A stretch of DNA of 64,000 bases from Sulfitobacter sp. SK011. Its GTDB lineage: Bacteria; Pseudomonadota; Alphaproteobacteria; Rhodobacterales; Rhodobacteraceae. Under the pieces are notes generated by a model, which worked only from the letters and a program-made list of their open reading frames with translations, did not search any database and was not told the DNA's origin. Numbering within the stretch: position 1 is the first letter of the stretch; the number at the start of each line of letters is the position of its first letter. Shown one piece after another: positions 8,299 to 15,826 of the stretch. Position numbers and translations under genes: made by a program. The stretch lies in the NCBI RefSeq assembly GCF_003352065.1, contig NZ_CP025803.1:2025574-2089573 (forward strand). The letters run 5' to 3'.

Positions 8299-8639
8299 GT
8301 CGATCCCTTTTTCCTGTCGCGGGTATTCAGGCCCATCGTTCCGGCGGTTTTGTGGCGCAAATACGTTGAACCAGTGGAAAAATTCCGCGCGTGGCACAGT
8401 CGACTTAGCGCAGGATTTTCTGGCACATGGTCGCGTCAGGCGCGAACCATTTCGTTCAAACACGATCAAAACGGTGGTTGCCCTTGCGCGCGGCACGCGC
8501 GATGATGCGCGCAGGTTCCGCACGATAAGGGATTGAAACAGGCGGGCAGGGTGCACAGATACCTAACCCAGAACAGGAAACGACAAAGTGGTTGCCTCAT
8601 GAGGGACCGAAGTTGTTTTGCCAAGATAAGGAAATGAGC
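8299..8639. other. Divergent intergenic region upstream of lon
   Basis: This 341-bp stretch separates the divergent starts of the membrane protein gene and lon, and no convincing gene lies in it. A weak promoter candidate for lon has TTGAAA at 8533-8538 and CAGATA at 8556-8561 with a 17-bp spacer; the TTGAAA would also suit a heat-shock -35 element. An AAGGA ribosome-binding site at 8628-8632 serves the ATG at 8640. Confidence 0.4.
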
Positions 8640-11051
8640 ATGCAAGAGCCTTTAAACGCGTCATATCCAGTATTGCCATTGCGCGATATTGTTGTGTTCC
8701 CCCACATGATCGTCCCGCTGTTTGTGGGCCGCGAAAAATCGGTGCGCGCGTTGGAAGAAGTGATGGCTGACGACAAGCAGATATTGCTGTCGAGCCAGAT
8801 TGACCCCGGCGAGGACGAACCTGAATCCTCCGGTATTTTTAAAGCCGGGGTGTTGGCCAATGTGCTGCAACTGCTGAAACTGCCCGATGGTACCGTCAAG
8901 GTGCTGGTCGAAGGTCAGGCGCGGGTGCGGATTACCGAGTACCTTGAGAATGATAACTTCTTTGAGGCACGGGCCGAATATCTGACAGAAATGCCCGGCG
9001 ATGCGGCAACCACCCAGGCGCTGCTGCGCTCTGTGGCAAATGAATTCGAACGCTATGCCAAGGTCAAGAAAAACGTTCCCGATGAGGCACTTACAGCCGT
9101 CGGTGAAACCACTGAAGCTGCGCGTTTGGCCGATCTGGTTGCGGGACATCTGGGCATTGAAGTCGAGCAGAAGCAGGATTTGCTTGAAACGCTGTCGGTG
9201 TCTGAACGGCTCGAAAAAGTCTATGGACTGATGCAGGGCGAAATGTCTGTTCTGCAGGTCGAGAAAAAGATCAAGACCCGCGTCAAATCGCAGATGGAGC
9301 GCACGCAGCGCGAATATTATCTGAACGAACAGATGAAAGCGATCCAGCAAGAGCTGGGCGATGGCGAGGATGGCAAGAACGAAGTTGCCGAGCTGGAAGA
9401 GAAAATTGCTGCAACCAAGCTGAGCAAGGAAGCCCGTGAAAAGGCTGATGCAGAGGTCAAAAAGCTCAAGAACATGAGCCCGATGTCCGCCGAGGCGACC
9501 GTCGTGCGCAACTATCTTGACTGGATGTTGTCGATCCCGTGGGGTGTGAAGTCACGGGTCAAAAAGGACCTGAGCAAGGCACAAAAGGTGCTGGATGACG
9601 ACCACTATGGCCTGGAAAAGGTCAAGGAACGGATTGTCGAATATCTGGCCGTGCAGCAACGCAGCACCAAAATGAAAGGCCCGATCATGTGTTTGGTCGG
9701 CCCTCCGGGTGTGGGTAAAACGTCGCTTGGTAAATCTGTTGCCAAGGCAACGGGGCGCGAATTTATCCGCATCTCGCTTGGCGGCGTGCGCGACGAAAGC
9801 GAAATTCGCGGTCACCGTCGGACCTATATCGGTTCGATGCCCGGTAAGATCATTCAGGCGTTGAAAAAGGCGAAAACCACCAATCCGCTGATCCTTCTCG
9901 ATGAGATTGACAAGATGGGTCAGGATTTCCGTGGTGATCCCGCATCGGCGATGCTTGAGGTGCTGGACCCGGAACAGAACTCCACCTTTGTGGATCACTA
10001 TCTGGAGGTCGAATATGACCTCAGTAACGTGATGTTCCTGACCACATCGAACAGCTATAACATGCCGGGGCCTTTGCTGGACCGGATGGAGATTATTCCG
10101 CTGTCAGGCTACACCGAGGACGAAAAGCGCGAGATCGCCAAGCAGCATCTGGTGGAAAAACAGATCAAGAACCACGGCTTGAAGGGCAAGGAATTTGCCA
10201 TTGAAGACAGTGCCTTGACCGGGATGATTCGGTATTACACCCGCGAAGCGGGCGTGCGGAACCTTGAACGTGAGATCGCCAAGGTTGCGCGCAAGTCGCT
10301 GACCAAGATCATCAAGAAAGAAGCCGACAGCATCACGGTGACCGGCGACAATCTGGATGAATTCCTTGGCGTGAAGAAGTACCGCTATGGCTTGGCTGAA
10401 AAAGACGACCAGATCGGTGTTGTGACCGGGCTTGCCTATACGTCTGTCGGCGGCGAATTGCTTCAGATCGAAGCATTGCGCCTGCCGGGCAAGGGCCGGA
10501 TGAAGACCACCGGCAAGCTGGGCGATGTGATGAAGGAAAGCATTGATGCGGCATCAAGCTATGTGCGGTCGATCAGCCCCAAAATCGGGGTCAAACCGCC
10601 AAAGTTTGATACGATTGATATTCACGTGCACGTGCCAGATGGGGCAACCCCGAAAGACGGGCCATCGGCCGGTCTTGCGATGGTAACCTCCATCGTCTCT
10701 GTGTTGACGCAGATCCCGGTCCGCAAGGACATCGCGATGACGGGTGAGGTGTCTTTGCGCGGCAATGCGATGCCCATCGGCGGGCTGAAGGAAAAGCTGT
10801 TGGCGGCCTTGCGCGGCGGTATCACGACGGTCTTGATCCCGGAAGAAAACGAAAAGGATCTGCCCGAAATCCCCGATAACGTGAAAGAGGGGCTGACCAT
10901 CATTCCGGTGAGCCACGTATCCGAAGTGTTGCAGCATGCTTTGATCCGTGAACCCGAAGCGATTGAATGGGATCAGGACGCCGAAGATGCCGCTGCAGCG
11001 GCGGCATTGGCGGGCAAGTCAGGCAACAGCGACACTGCAACGGCCCACTAG
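8640..11051 (+). CDS. lon: ATP-dependent protease Lon
   Basis: This 803-residue protein is a full-length LonA protease, which degrades misfolded and regulatory proteins in the cytosol. The order is an N-terminal substrate-binding domain (YPVLPLRDIVVFPHMIVPLF), a coiled linker, an AAA+ module with Walker A GPPGVGKTSLGKS (about residues 353-365) and Walker B PLILLDEIDKM, and a C-terminal protease domain. The catalytic Ser lies in PKDGPSAGLAM (about residue 676) and the Lys in GGLKEKLLAA (about 718). The ATG at 8640 is chosen because AAGGA is 7 bases upstream; the ATG at 8634 is too close to it. A strong terminator follows. Confidence 0.97.
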   Translation: MQEPLNASYPVLPLRDIVVFPHMIVPLFVGREKSVRALEEVMADDKQILLSSQIDPGEDEPESSGIFKAGVLANVLQLLKLPDGTVKVLVEGQARVRITEYLENDNFFEARAEYLTEMPGDAATTQALLRSVANEFERYAKVKKNVPDEALTAVGETTEAARLADLVAGHLGIEVEQKQDLLETLSVSERLEKVYGLMQGEMSVLQVEKKIKTRVKSQMERTQREYYLNEQMKAIQQELGDGEDGKNEVAELEEKIAATKLSKEAREKADAEVKKLKNMSPMSAEATVVRNYLDWMLSIPWGVKSRVKKDLSKAQKVLDDDHYGLEKVKERIVEYLAVQQRSTKMKGPIMCLVGPPGVGKTSLGKSVAKATGREFIRISLGGVRDESEIRGHRRTYIGSMPGKIIQALKKAKTTNPLILLDEIDKMGQDFRGDPASAMLEVLDPEQNSTFVDHYLEVEYDLSNVMFLTTSNSYNMPGPLLDRMEIIPLSGYTEDEKREIAKQHLVEKQIKNHGLKGKEFAIEDSALTGMIRYYTREAGVRNLEREIAKVARKSLTKIIKKEADSITVTGDNLDEFLGVKKYRYGLAEKDDQIGVVTGLAYTSVGGELLQIEALRLPGKGRMKTTGKLGDVMKESIDAASSYVRSISPKIGVKPPKFDTIDIHVHVPDGATPKDGPSAGLAMVTSIVSVLTQIPVRKDIAMTGEVSLRGNAMPIGGLKEKLLAALRGGITTVLIPEENEKDLPEIPDNVKEGLTIIPVSHVSEVLQHALIREPEAIEWDQDAEDAAAAAALAGKSGNSDTATAH

Positions 11052-11074
11052 TCAGGCCGTCAACCAAATCAAAA

Positions 11075-11102
11075 GCGCCCCAAATTGGGGCGTTTTTTTT
11101 TG
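11075..11102 (+). terminator. Rho-independent terminator of lon
   Basis: A perfect stem CGCCCC (11076-11081), loop AAATT and GGGGCG (11087-11092) is followed at once by a run of about nine T. It lies 24 bp after the lon stop codon, so it ends lon transcription before the HU-like gene. Confidence 0.92.
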
Positions 11103-11257
11103 GGCTTTTTTCAGGCCTGCATGTCGAAGCCTTGAGCAGGATGCCTGTCGCTCAAAAACTGCACTAAGCAACGCAGACTATGGCCCAGACTAGTATTTGA
11201 GGTGTTTTGGCCCTACGCTGTTTCCAAGCGAGAAACAATCATAAGTGTGAGGCAGAC

Positions 11258-11746
11258 ATGAGCACGACAACAAAAAGCCCGTCGAAGGCTAAGACAACCA
11301 GATCCACAACCAAATCCACAGCCACGTCTGCGAAACCAACCGGTGCCAAACCGAAAGCAACACAAGCCTCGGCACCCACAGCAACAAAGCCAACCGAAAC
11401 GCGCGCGCCCATCTCTGCGCCGGGCGGCAAGACGCCACCGGTTCAAAACGCCCCCGCAGCCACTGTCGTGGATGGCCCTCAGGCCGTCATCCTTGGCCCG
11501 GTGTTGCGCAAGAAAGAGCTGATCGAAACCGTTGTGACCCGTTCTGGCATTAAGAAAAAAGACGCAAAACCCGTTGTAGACGCCATGCTGGCGGTGCTGG
11601 GAGATGCATTGGCCGACAATCGCGATTTGATTCTGCCGCCACTGGGTCGCATCAAAATTCGCCGGGAAAAGAAATTGCCGAATGGCCGTGTATTGACTGT
11701 CAAAGTCCGGCAGACAGCGCCGCTCACCCCCAAAGAAGAAACCTGA
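11258..11746 (+). CDS. HU/IHF-family DNA-binding protein with long Ala/Lys/Thr/Pro N-terminal tail
   Basis: This 162-residue protein has two parts. Residues 1 to about 75 form a low-complexity tail rich in Thr, Ser, Lys, Ala and Pro (SKAKTTRSTTKSTATSAKP, then PTATKPTETRAP), resembling histone H1-like tails. Residues about 80-160 resemble an HU/IHF subunit (LRKKELIETVVTRSGIKKKD, VVDAMLAVLGDALADNRDLILPP, GRIKIRREKK). Canonical HU is about 90 residues, so the tail nearly doubles it. The start at 11258 has GTGAGGC upstream. A nucleoid role is likely; whether it binds specific DNA is unknown. Confidence 0.85.
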   Translation: MSTTTKSPSKAKTTRSTTKSTATSAKPTGAKPKATQASAPTATKPTETRAPISAPGGKTPPVQNAPAATVVDGPQAVILGPVLRKKELIETVVTRSGIKKKDAKPVVDAMLAVLGDALADNRDLILPPLGRIKIRREKKLPNGRVLTVKVRQTAPLTPKEET

Positions 11747-11854
11747 TTTCCGACCCGCAAGGCAAAAGGTACGCCCGGCACCCTTGTCGGCGTTGCTTAT
11801 CGGCATGCCATACCCTTGCGCACCGCCGCTCAATTGGCTAATCGGCTGAAAGAC

Positions 11855-11929
11855 GGGTGATTAGCTCAGTGGTAGAGCGTTTCGTTCACATCGAAGATGT
11901 CAGGAGTTCAAATCTCTTATCACCCACCA
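11855..11929 (+). tRNA. tRNA-Val (anticodon CAC)
   Basis: This is a 75-base cloverleaf with acceptor GGGTGAT (11855-11861) pairing with ATCACCC (11919-11925), a D arm TAGCTCAGTGGTAGAGCG, an anticodon loop TTCACAT with CAC at 11887-11889, and a T arm containing GTTCAAATC. The 3' CCA is encoded. It decodes GTG. A histidine phosphatase gene begins 32 bp downstream. Confidence 0.95.
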
Positions 11930-11961
11930 CCTATTCGCAAACTGAACGGACCGCTTAACAC

Positions 11962-12546
11962 GTGCCTCAAAGCCATCCGAAAATCTGGTTCCTCCGGCAT
12001 GGGCAAACGGAATGGAACAGGGCATATCGCCTGCAAGGACAGCTGGATTCGCCCCTGACCAGCCAGGGCATTGCCGAGGCTCAGCGACAGGCGCTGATCT
12101 TGCCGCCGATACTGGCCCAGAAACCTGATATTTTCGTGTCACCATTGGGCCGTGCGCGGCAAACGGCGGATATCGCGCTGGGACACACACCATATCAAAC
12201 CGATCCGCGCCTGATGGAAATCCACGCGGGCGCGTGGCAAGGCATGCTGCGGGCCGATATCATGGCGGCACGCCCCGATTGGGCGTCAACCGGGCCCTCT
12301 GCGCTCGAAATTTACGAGGCGGCCGAAGGGGGCGAGGGGCTGAATGCCTTTGAGGCGCGCATCATCGACTTTCTCGGGGACCTGACAGGCCCGAGTGTGA
12401 TTGTTGCGCATGGACTGCTGGGGCAGGTGCTGCGCGCGATTGTGCGCGGAATGGACCCGCGCGCCGCCGGGGCATTGTCCAATCAACAGGGTTGCGTCTA
12501 TTTGCTTGAAAACGGCACAGAGACACTTCTTGAGGGGGAGCCGTGA
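11962..12546 (+). CDS. Histidine phosphatase family protein (phosphoglycerate mutase-like), copy 1
   Basis: This 194-residue protein belongs to the histidine phosphatase (branch 1) superfamily. The RHG motif with the phospho-accepting His is in IWFLRHGQTEWNRA near the N-terminus, the second catalytic region is LMEIHAGAWQGM, and the C-terminal His is in VIVAHGLLGQVLR. It begins with GTG (11962), the only sensible start before the RHG motif. It overlaps a paralogous gene by GTGA (12543-12546), indicating translational coupling. The substrate (sugar phosphate, nucleotide or cofactor intermediate) cannot be told from sequence. Confidence 0.9.
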   Translation: MPQSHPKIWFLRHGQTEWNRAYRLQGQLDSPLTSQGIAEAQRQALILPPILAQKPDIFVSPLGRARQTADIALGHTPYQTDPRLMEIHAGAWQGMLRADIMAARPDWASTGPSALEIYEAAEGGEGLNAFEARIIDFLGDLTGPSVIVAHGLLGQVLRAIVRGMDPRAAGALSNQQGCVYLLENGTETLLEGEP

Positions 12547-13118
12547 AAGCCTTTCCCGCACTATATATTTTGCGGCATGGCGAAACCGAATGGAATGCCC
12601 AGAACCGTTTGCAGGGGCGCTTTGATTCTCCGCTCACGTCGGTTGGCAAGGCACAGGCGCGGTCACAGCGCAGCATTCTCAAGACCCGGGATCTGACTGG
12701 TTTCAGCGCCTTCACCAGCCCACAGGGGCGCGCCTTTCATACCGCGTCCATTGCGCTTGAGAGCCTGACGGACGGCATCGAAACCGACAATCGATTGCGT
12801 GAAATCGGTGTGGGCGACTGGGCCGGGCGCGCGCGCGCTGATGTGATGGCATTGGCACCCGACGCCCATGATACCTTTGATTTATATGAACGCGCGCCGG
12901 GCGGTGAAGGGTTCAACGCCTTGCGGATGCGTTGCGTTGCTTTTTTGGAGGAACTGGATGGGCCATCCGTCCTTGTCACGCATGGGATCACATCACGCAT
13001 GTTTCGTTTGATCGTGCTGGGCCTGCCAGACGCCGCATTGCGCGATTTGCCCGGCGGGCAGGGCGTTGTGTTTCACCTGGAAGCCGGCCAGCAAAATAGA
13101 TTGACAATAGGGGCTTGA
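12543..13118 (+). CDS. Histidine phosphatase family protein, copy 2 (tandem paralogue)
   Basis: This 191-residue paralogue of the preceding gene has the same core: YILRHGETEWNAQNRLQG, LREIGVGDWAGRAR, GPSVLVTHGITSRMFR. It starts at a GTG overlapping the upstream stop. The two proteins align along their length (RLQGQLDSPLTSQGIAEAQ against RLQGRFDSPLTSVGKAQAR), pointing to a local duplication followed by divergence. A tRNA-Val gene follows 35 bp after the stop. Confidence 0.9.
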   Translation: MKAFPALYILRHGETEWNAQNRLQGRFDSPLTSVGKAQARSQRSILKTRDLTGFSAFTSPQGRAFHTASIALESLTDGIETDNRLREIGVGDWAGRARADVMALAPDAHDTFDLYERAPGGEGFNALRMRCVAFLEELDGPSVLVTHGITSRMFRLIVLGLPDAALRDLPGGQGVVFHLEAGQQNRLTIGA

Positions 13119-13153
13119 AGCCTGCCCCCGCCTTGCGCTAAGAGACCCGCAGC

Positions 13154-13229
<76 letters not shown>

Positions 13230-14157
13230 TTCCCCCCCGTAACTGAAGAGGCTGCTTCGTAACAGCCATTGGAAATGAGACACGTTTCGCTATTCGGGTC
13301 TGCATAGCTGTTGTTTCAGGGTTCGCTAACGATATTGGCTGATTTTCTGCTCTTTCCGAAAAAACCTTTATCCGCGTCTCATCAAGGCGGTGACCCAGCC
13401 AGGCTCAGATGCTATGCAGGATTAAGTGCCGGTCCCGGCACACCTTTTGAGCCAAACAATGGAGGTCTCACAAAAGTCTCTGCTGGGCCGATTTTCTTAA
13501 TAAATCCCGAACATTACATTTTCAGGAACCGACCGAGGGCAGACGCAACTTGATCTTGCCGCTGACCGCCATCCTGAATTGTCGCAAAACCTGTCAATAC
13601 AGGATATTACCATGCCGCTGTCCCGCCATTGGCGGCGCGCTGATCTGGTTTATATCCAGACAGTTCTTATGCACATCCACACGGCAGTTAGTCATTTTTT
13701 GGGATTGGCGAATATGGTCAACACCGCCAACAAATTTGTCTTGCTGATGGAAAATCAGCAATGCCATAACTTTGTCCGCGATATAGATAATCTCTGGAAT
13801 GGTGGGCATTTTGACTGGGATGACATGCATATGTACCGGTTGGATAGGTCTACAGCAGCCCGCACGATCCTGTTATCAAAAACGCCACAAGACTATCCCG
13901 TTCTGACCAGTGACGCACAAATACGCGACGGCCTCAAGCCGTCGCAAAGGCGGCTTAGACGGGCCAATGAGGACAGTGATCGTGGCCTTTTTGGTGAGCC
14001 TCTTGGCTCCTCACTTGGCCGCGTCCAATTGCGATAGAATTAAGGTTTTTTGCCCCAGTGGAAAAAAAGGCGCATTAATGGCCACCATCACGCTTGACGG
14101 GGCAGGGACAGCACCCTAATACGGCCCAACGTTCAGACACGTCCGAGCGCGCAGTGG
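13230..14157. other. 928-bp inter-tRNA stretch without a convincing gene
   Basis: The stretch between tRNA-Val(TAC) and the first tRNA-Asp is more AT-rich than its surroundings. Two weak candidates exist. A frame at 13612-14037 (ATG after AGGATATT; start MPLSRHWRRADLVYIQ) matches nothing recognised. A frame at 13967-14119 encodes 50 residues (MRTVIVAFLVSLLAPHLAAS...) with a signal-peptide-like start but only a poor ribosome-binding site. The two overlap in different frames, so at most one is real. A perfect hairpin (GCGACGGC-CTCAA-GCCGTCGC, 13925-13945) lies inside and has no T tract. The region may be the decayed remains of a tRNA-associated insertion. Confidence 0.4.
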
Positions 14158-14234
14158 GCGGTTGTAGCTCAGTTGGTTAGAGTACCGGCCTGTCACGCCG
14201 GGGGTCGCGGGTTCGAGCCCCGTCAACCGCGCCA
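14158..14234 (+). tRNA. tRNA-Asp (anticodon GTC), copy 1
   Basis: This is a 77-base cloverleaf: acceptor GCGGTTG pairs with CAACCGC (14224-14230), the D arm is TAGCTCAGTTGGTTAGAGTA, the anticodon stem is CCGGC/GCCGG with loop CTGTCAC and GTC at 14192-14194, and the T arm contains GTTCGAGCC. CCA is encoded. A second copy lies 621 bp downstream and differs by one D-arm base. GTC tRNA-Asp is a Tgt/queuosine substrate. Confidence 0.97.
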
Positions 14235-14245
14235 TCACTGCTTGA

Positions 14246-14274
14246 AAAAGGTCCGCTGTCGCGGGCCTTTTTTG
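14246..14274 (+). terminator. Terminator after tRNA-Asp copy 1
   Basis: The stem AAAGGTCCGC (14247-14256), loop TGTC and GCGGGCCTTT (14261-14270, one G-T pair) runs into further T residues, 12 bp after the tRNA 3' end. It separates the two tRNA-Asp genes into different transcripts. Confidence 0.8.
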
Positions 14275-14290
14275 TTTGGTGGACCTGACG

Positions 14291-14578
14291 TCAGGCTGAC
14301 CAATTGGCAATCACGTCAAATCCATCTGCGGTTGGGGCCTCTGTGAGGTGGTCGGCAAAGTTCGCCCACAATGCCTGAACCGCCTGCGCATTGCCTTCTG
14401 AGGTTTCACGGCTTTCCACCAATGACACAACACAGCCTTTGCCGTCGTCGTCGATCATGTTGATGAACGAATGAATACCCGGCAGCGCCATGATTTGAGG
14501 TTTCAATTTTTCTGTAAGCGCCTTAGCTTCCTCAATTGAACTTGGTTTGACTCTAAAATGCGTTACTCTTGCAAACAT
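14291..14578 (-). CDS. Small dimeric alpha/beta-barrel (ABM-like) protein
   Basis: This 95-residue protein begins MFARVTHFRVKPSSIEEAK and continues with LPGIHSFINMIDDDGKGCVVSLVES and NWSA at the end. The beta-alpha-beta pattern with a long amphipathic helix resembles the antibiotic biosynthesis monooxygenase / dimeric alpha-beta barrel superfamily. No catalytic signature is obvious. The start at 14578 was chosen because the alignment-like core begins there and GGAAAGG lies upstream. It sits between the two tRNA-Asp genes on the opposite strand. Confidence 0.7.
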   Translation of the reverse strand: MFARVTHFRVKPSSIEEAKALTEKLKPQIMALPGIHSFINMIDDDGKGCVVSLVESRETSEGNAQAVQALWANFADHLTEAPTADGFDVIANWSA

Positions 14579-14778
14579 GTCTTTTTCCTTCCTATTCCCG
14601 GCAGCCGTAATTGGTGCCGATGGCAAGACATACCACAAAACAACGCAAAATTGGGGTATTTTGGCAGTCTAAGCGGGAGGGCTTTACCTCGCGCGGCACA
14701 TTTGCCCATGGTGCCAGGCGTCCAACCGGCAAATCGTGTTGACGCCGTTGGTCGCTTGGCCTATCCGACCCGCAACGC

Positions 14779-14855
14779 GCGGTTGTAGCTCAGCTGGTTA
14801 GAGTACCGGCCTGTCACGCCGGGGGTCGCGGGTTCGAGCCCCGTCAACCGCGCCA
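14779..14855 (+). tRNA. tRNA-Asp (anticodon GTC), copy 2
   Basis: This is a 77-base cloverleaf identical to the copy at 14158 except for one D-arm base (CAGCTGG instead of CAGTTGG). The anticodon GTC is at 14813-14815 and CCA is encoded. The flanking DNA differs, so the duplication covers the tRNA and perhaps a few adjacent bases only. Confidence 0.97.
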
Positions 14856-14907
14856 CTATTCCCGCAGGCTTTGAATACGATAGATCAAACGCTCGGGGTC
14901 CACCATT

Positions 14908-15789
14908 TTATGGGCGCAGAAATGCCAGCAACGCCGCCGACGTTTCATCAGGGTGCTGATCGACAAAAAAATGACCCCCGGGCATCGGAGCGGGCGTGAT
15001 ATCTGACAGACGGTCCGCCCATGTTGCCGCCACATCATAGGCACGGCCCATCGCGCCATCAGCACCCCACATCACCAGCGCGGGGCAGGTGATGCGGCGG
15101 TCAAGATCAGCCGCGTCGTGGTCGAAATCAAAGGCAAGTGCGGCTCGGTAATCTTCACACATGCCGCGAATGGTGTCGGGATCGCGCCATGCGGTGCGAT
15201 AGGCGGCAAGGGCTTCGGGCGCGAAATCGGTGATCTTTGCGGCACCCCAGCCCAGCAGGCAGGACACGAAATAGGCATCGGGGTCATGCGCAATCAGGGT
15301 TTCAGGAAACGGGCGTGGCTGTGCCAGAAAGAACCAGTGGTAATAGGCTTTCGCGACGTGCCGGGTCAGGTCATTGAGCAACAGATGCGTGGGCACGATG
15401 TCCATCACCGTGAGCGTCTGCACCGCTTTTGGTGCATCCAGCGCCAGACGATGCGCCGTGCGCCCGCCCCGGTCATGGCCAACAAGGTGGAACTGGTCAA
15501 AACCCAAATGCTGCATCAAACCCAGTTGATCCGCCGCCATTTCCCGAAAGCTATAGTTTTCAGTGCCCTGCGGCTTGCTGCTGGCACCATAACCGCGCAG
15601 GTCCGGAGCGATGACAGTGAAATGCGCGGCAAGTCTGGGGGCCACGGCGTGCCACATCATATGGGTTTGCGGAAAGCCATGCAGCACCATCAGCGGCGGG
15701 CCGGAACCGCCCCGCGCAAAGGCGATCTGCTGGCCATTTACCGCTGCGGTATCAAAGGTGAAGCCGGGGATCGTGCTCAAGCGCTTCAC
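14908..15789 (-). CDS. Alpha/beta hydrolase, fluoroacetate/haloacetate dehalogenase-like
   Basis: This 293-residue hydrolase matches the fluoroacetate dehalogenase group closely. It has HGFPQTHMMWH, DLRGYGASSKP, the nucleophile elbow GHDRGGR (Asp106, with Arg107 and Arg110 for carboxylate binding), a second Asp130 (VMDIVPT), the halide-pocket pair His151-Trp152 (YYHWFFLAQP), Tyr214, and the catalytic His273 (GGHFFVDQ). All residues known to be needed for C-F cleavage in that family appear to be present, though soluble epoxide hydrolases share the scaffold. It is 37 bp downstream of an M20 peptidase gene on the same strand and probably co-transcribed. Activity on organohalides is inferred. Confidence 0.85.
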   Translation of the reverse strand: MKRLSTIPGFTFDTAAVNGQQIAFARGGSGPPLMVLHGFPQTHMMWHAVAPRLAAHFTVIAPDLRGYGASSKPQGTENYSFREMAADQLGLMQHLGFDQFHLVGHDRGGRTAHRLALDAPKAVQTLTVMDIVPTHLLLNDLTRHVAKAYYHWFFLAQPRPFPETLIAHDPDAYFVSCLLGWGAAKITDFAPEALAAYRTAWRDPDTIRGMCEDYRAALAFDFDHDAADLDRRITCPALVMWGADGAMGRAYDVAATWADRLSDITPAPMPGGHFFVDQHPDETSAALLAFLRP

Positions 15790-15826
15790 CGTGCAGCGGG
15801 AAGGGGCGATAGGTCCACACCTCGCG

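Noticed and set aside
13925-13945. Hairpin GCGACGGC-CTCAA-GCCGTCGC as a terminator
   Set aside because: There is no T run after it, and no clear gene ends just before it.
13612-14037. 142-residue open frame in the inter-tRNA region as a gene
   Set aside because: No recognised motif and composition unlike its neighbours; a competing 50-residue frame overlaps it. It was described only within the region entry.
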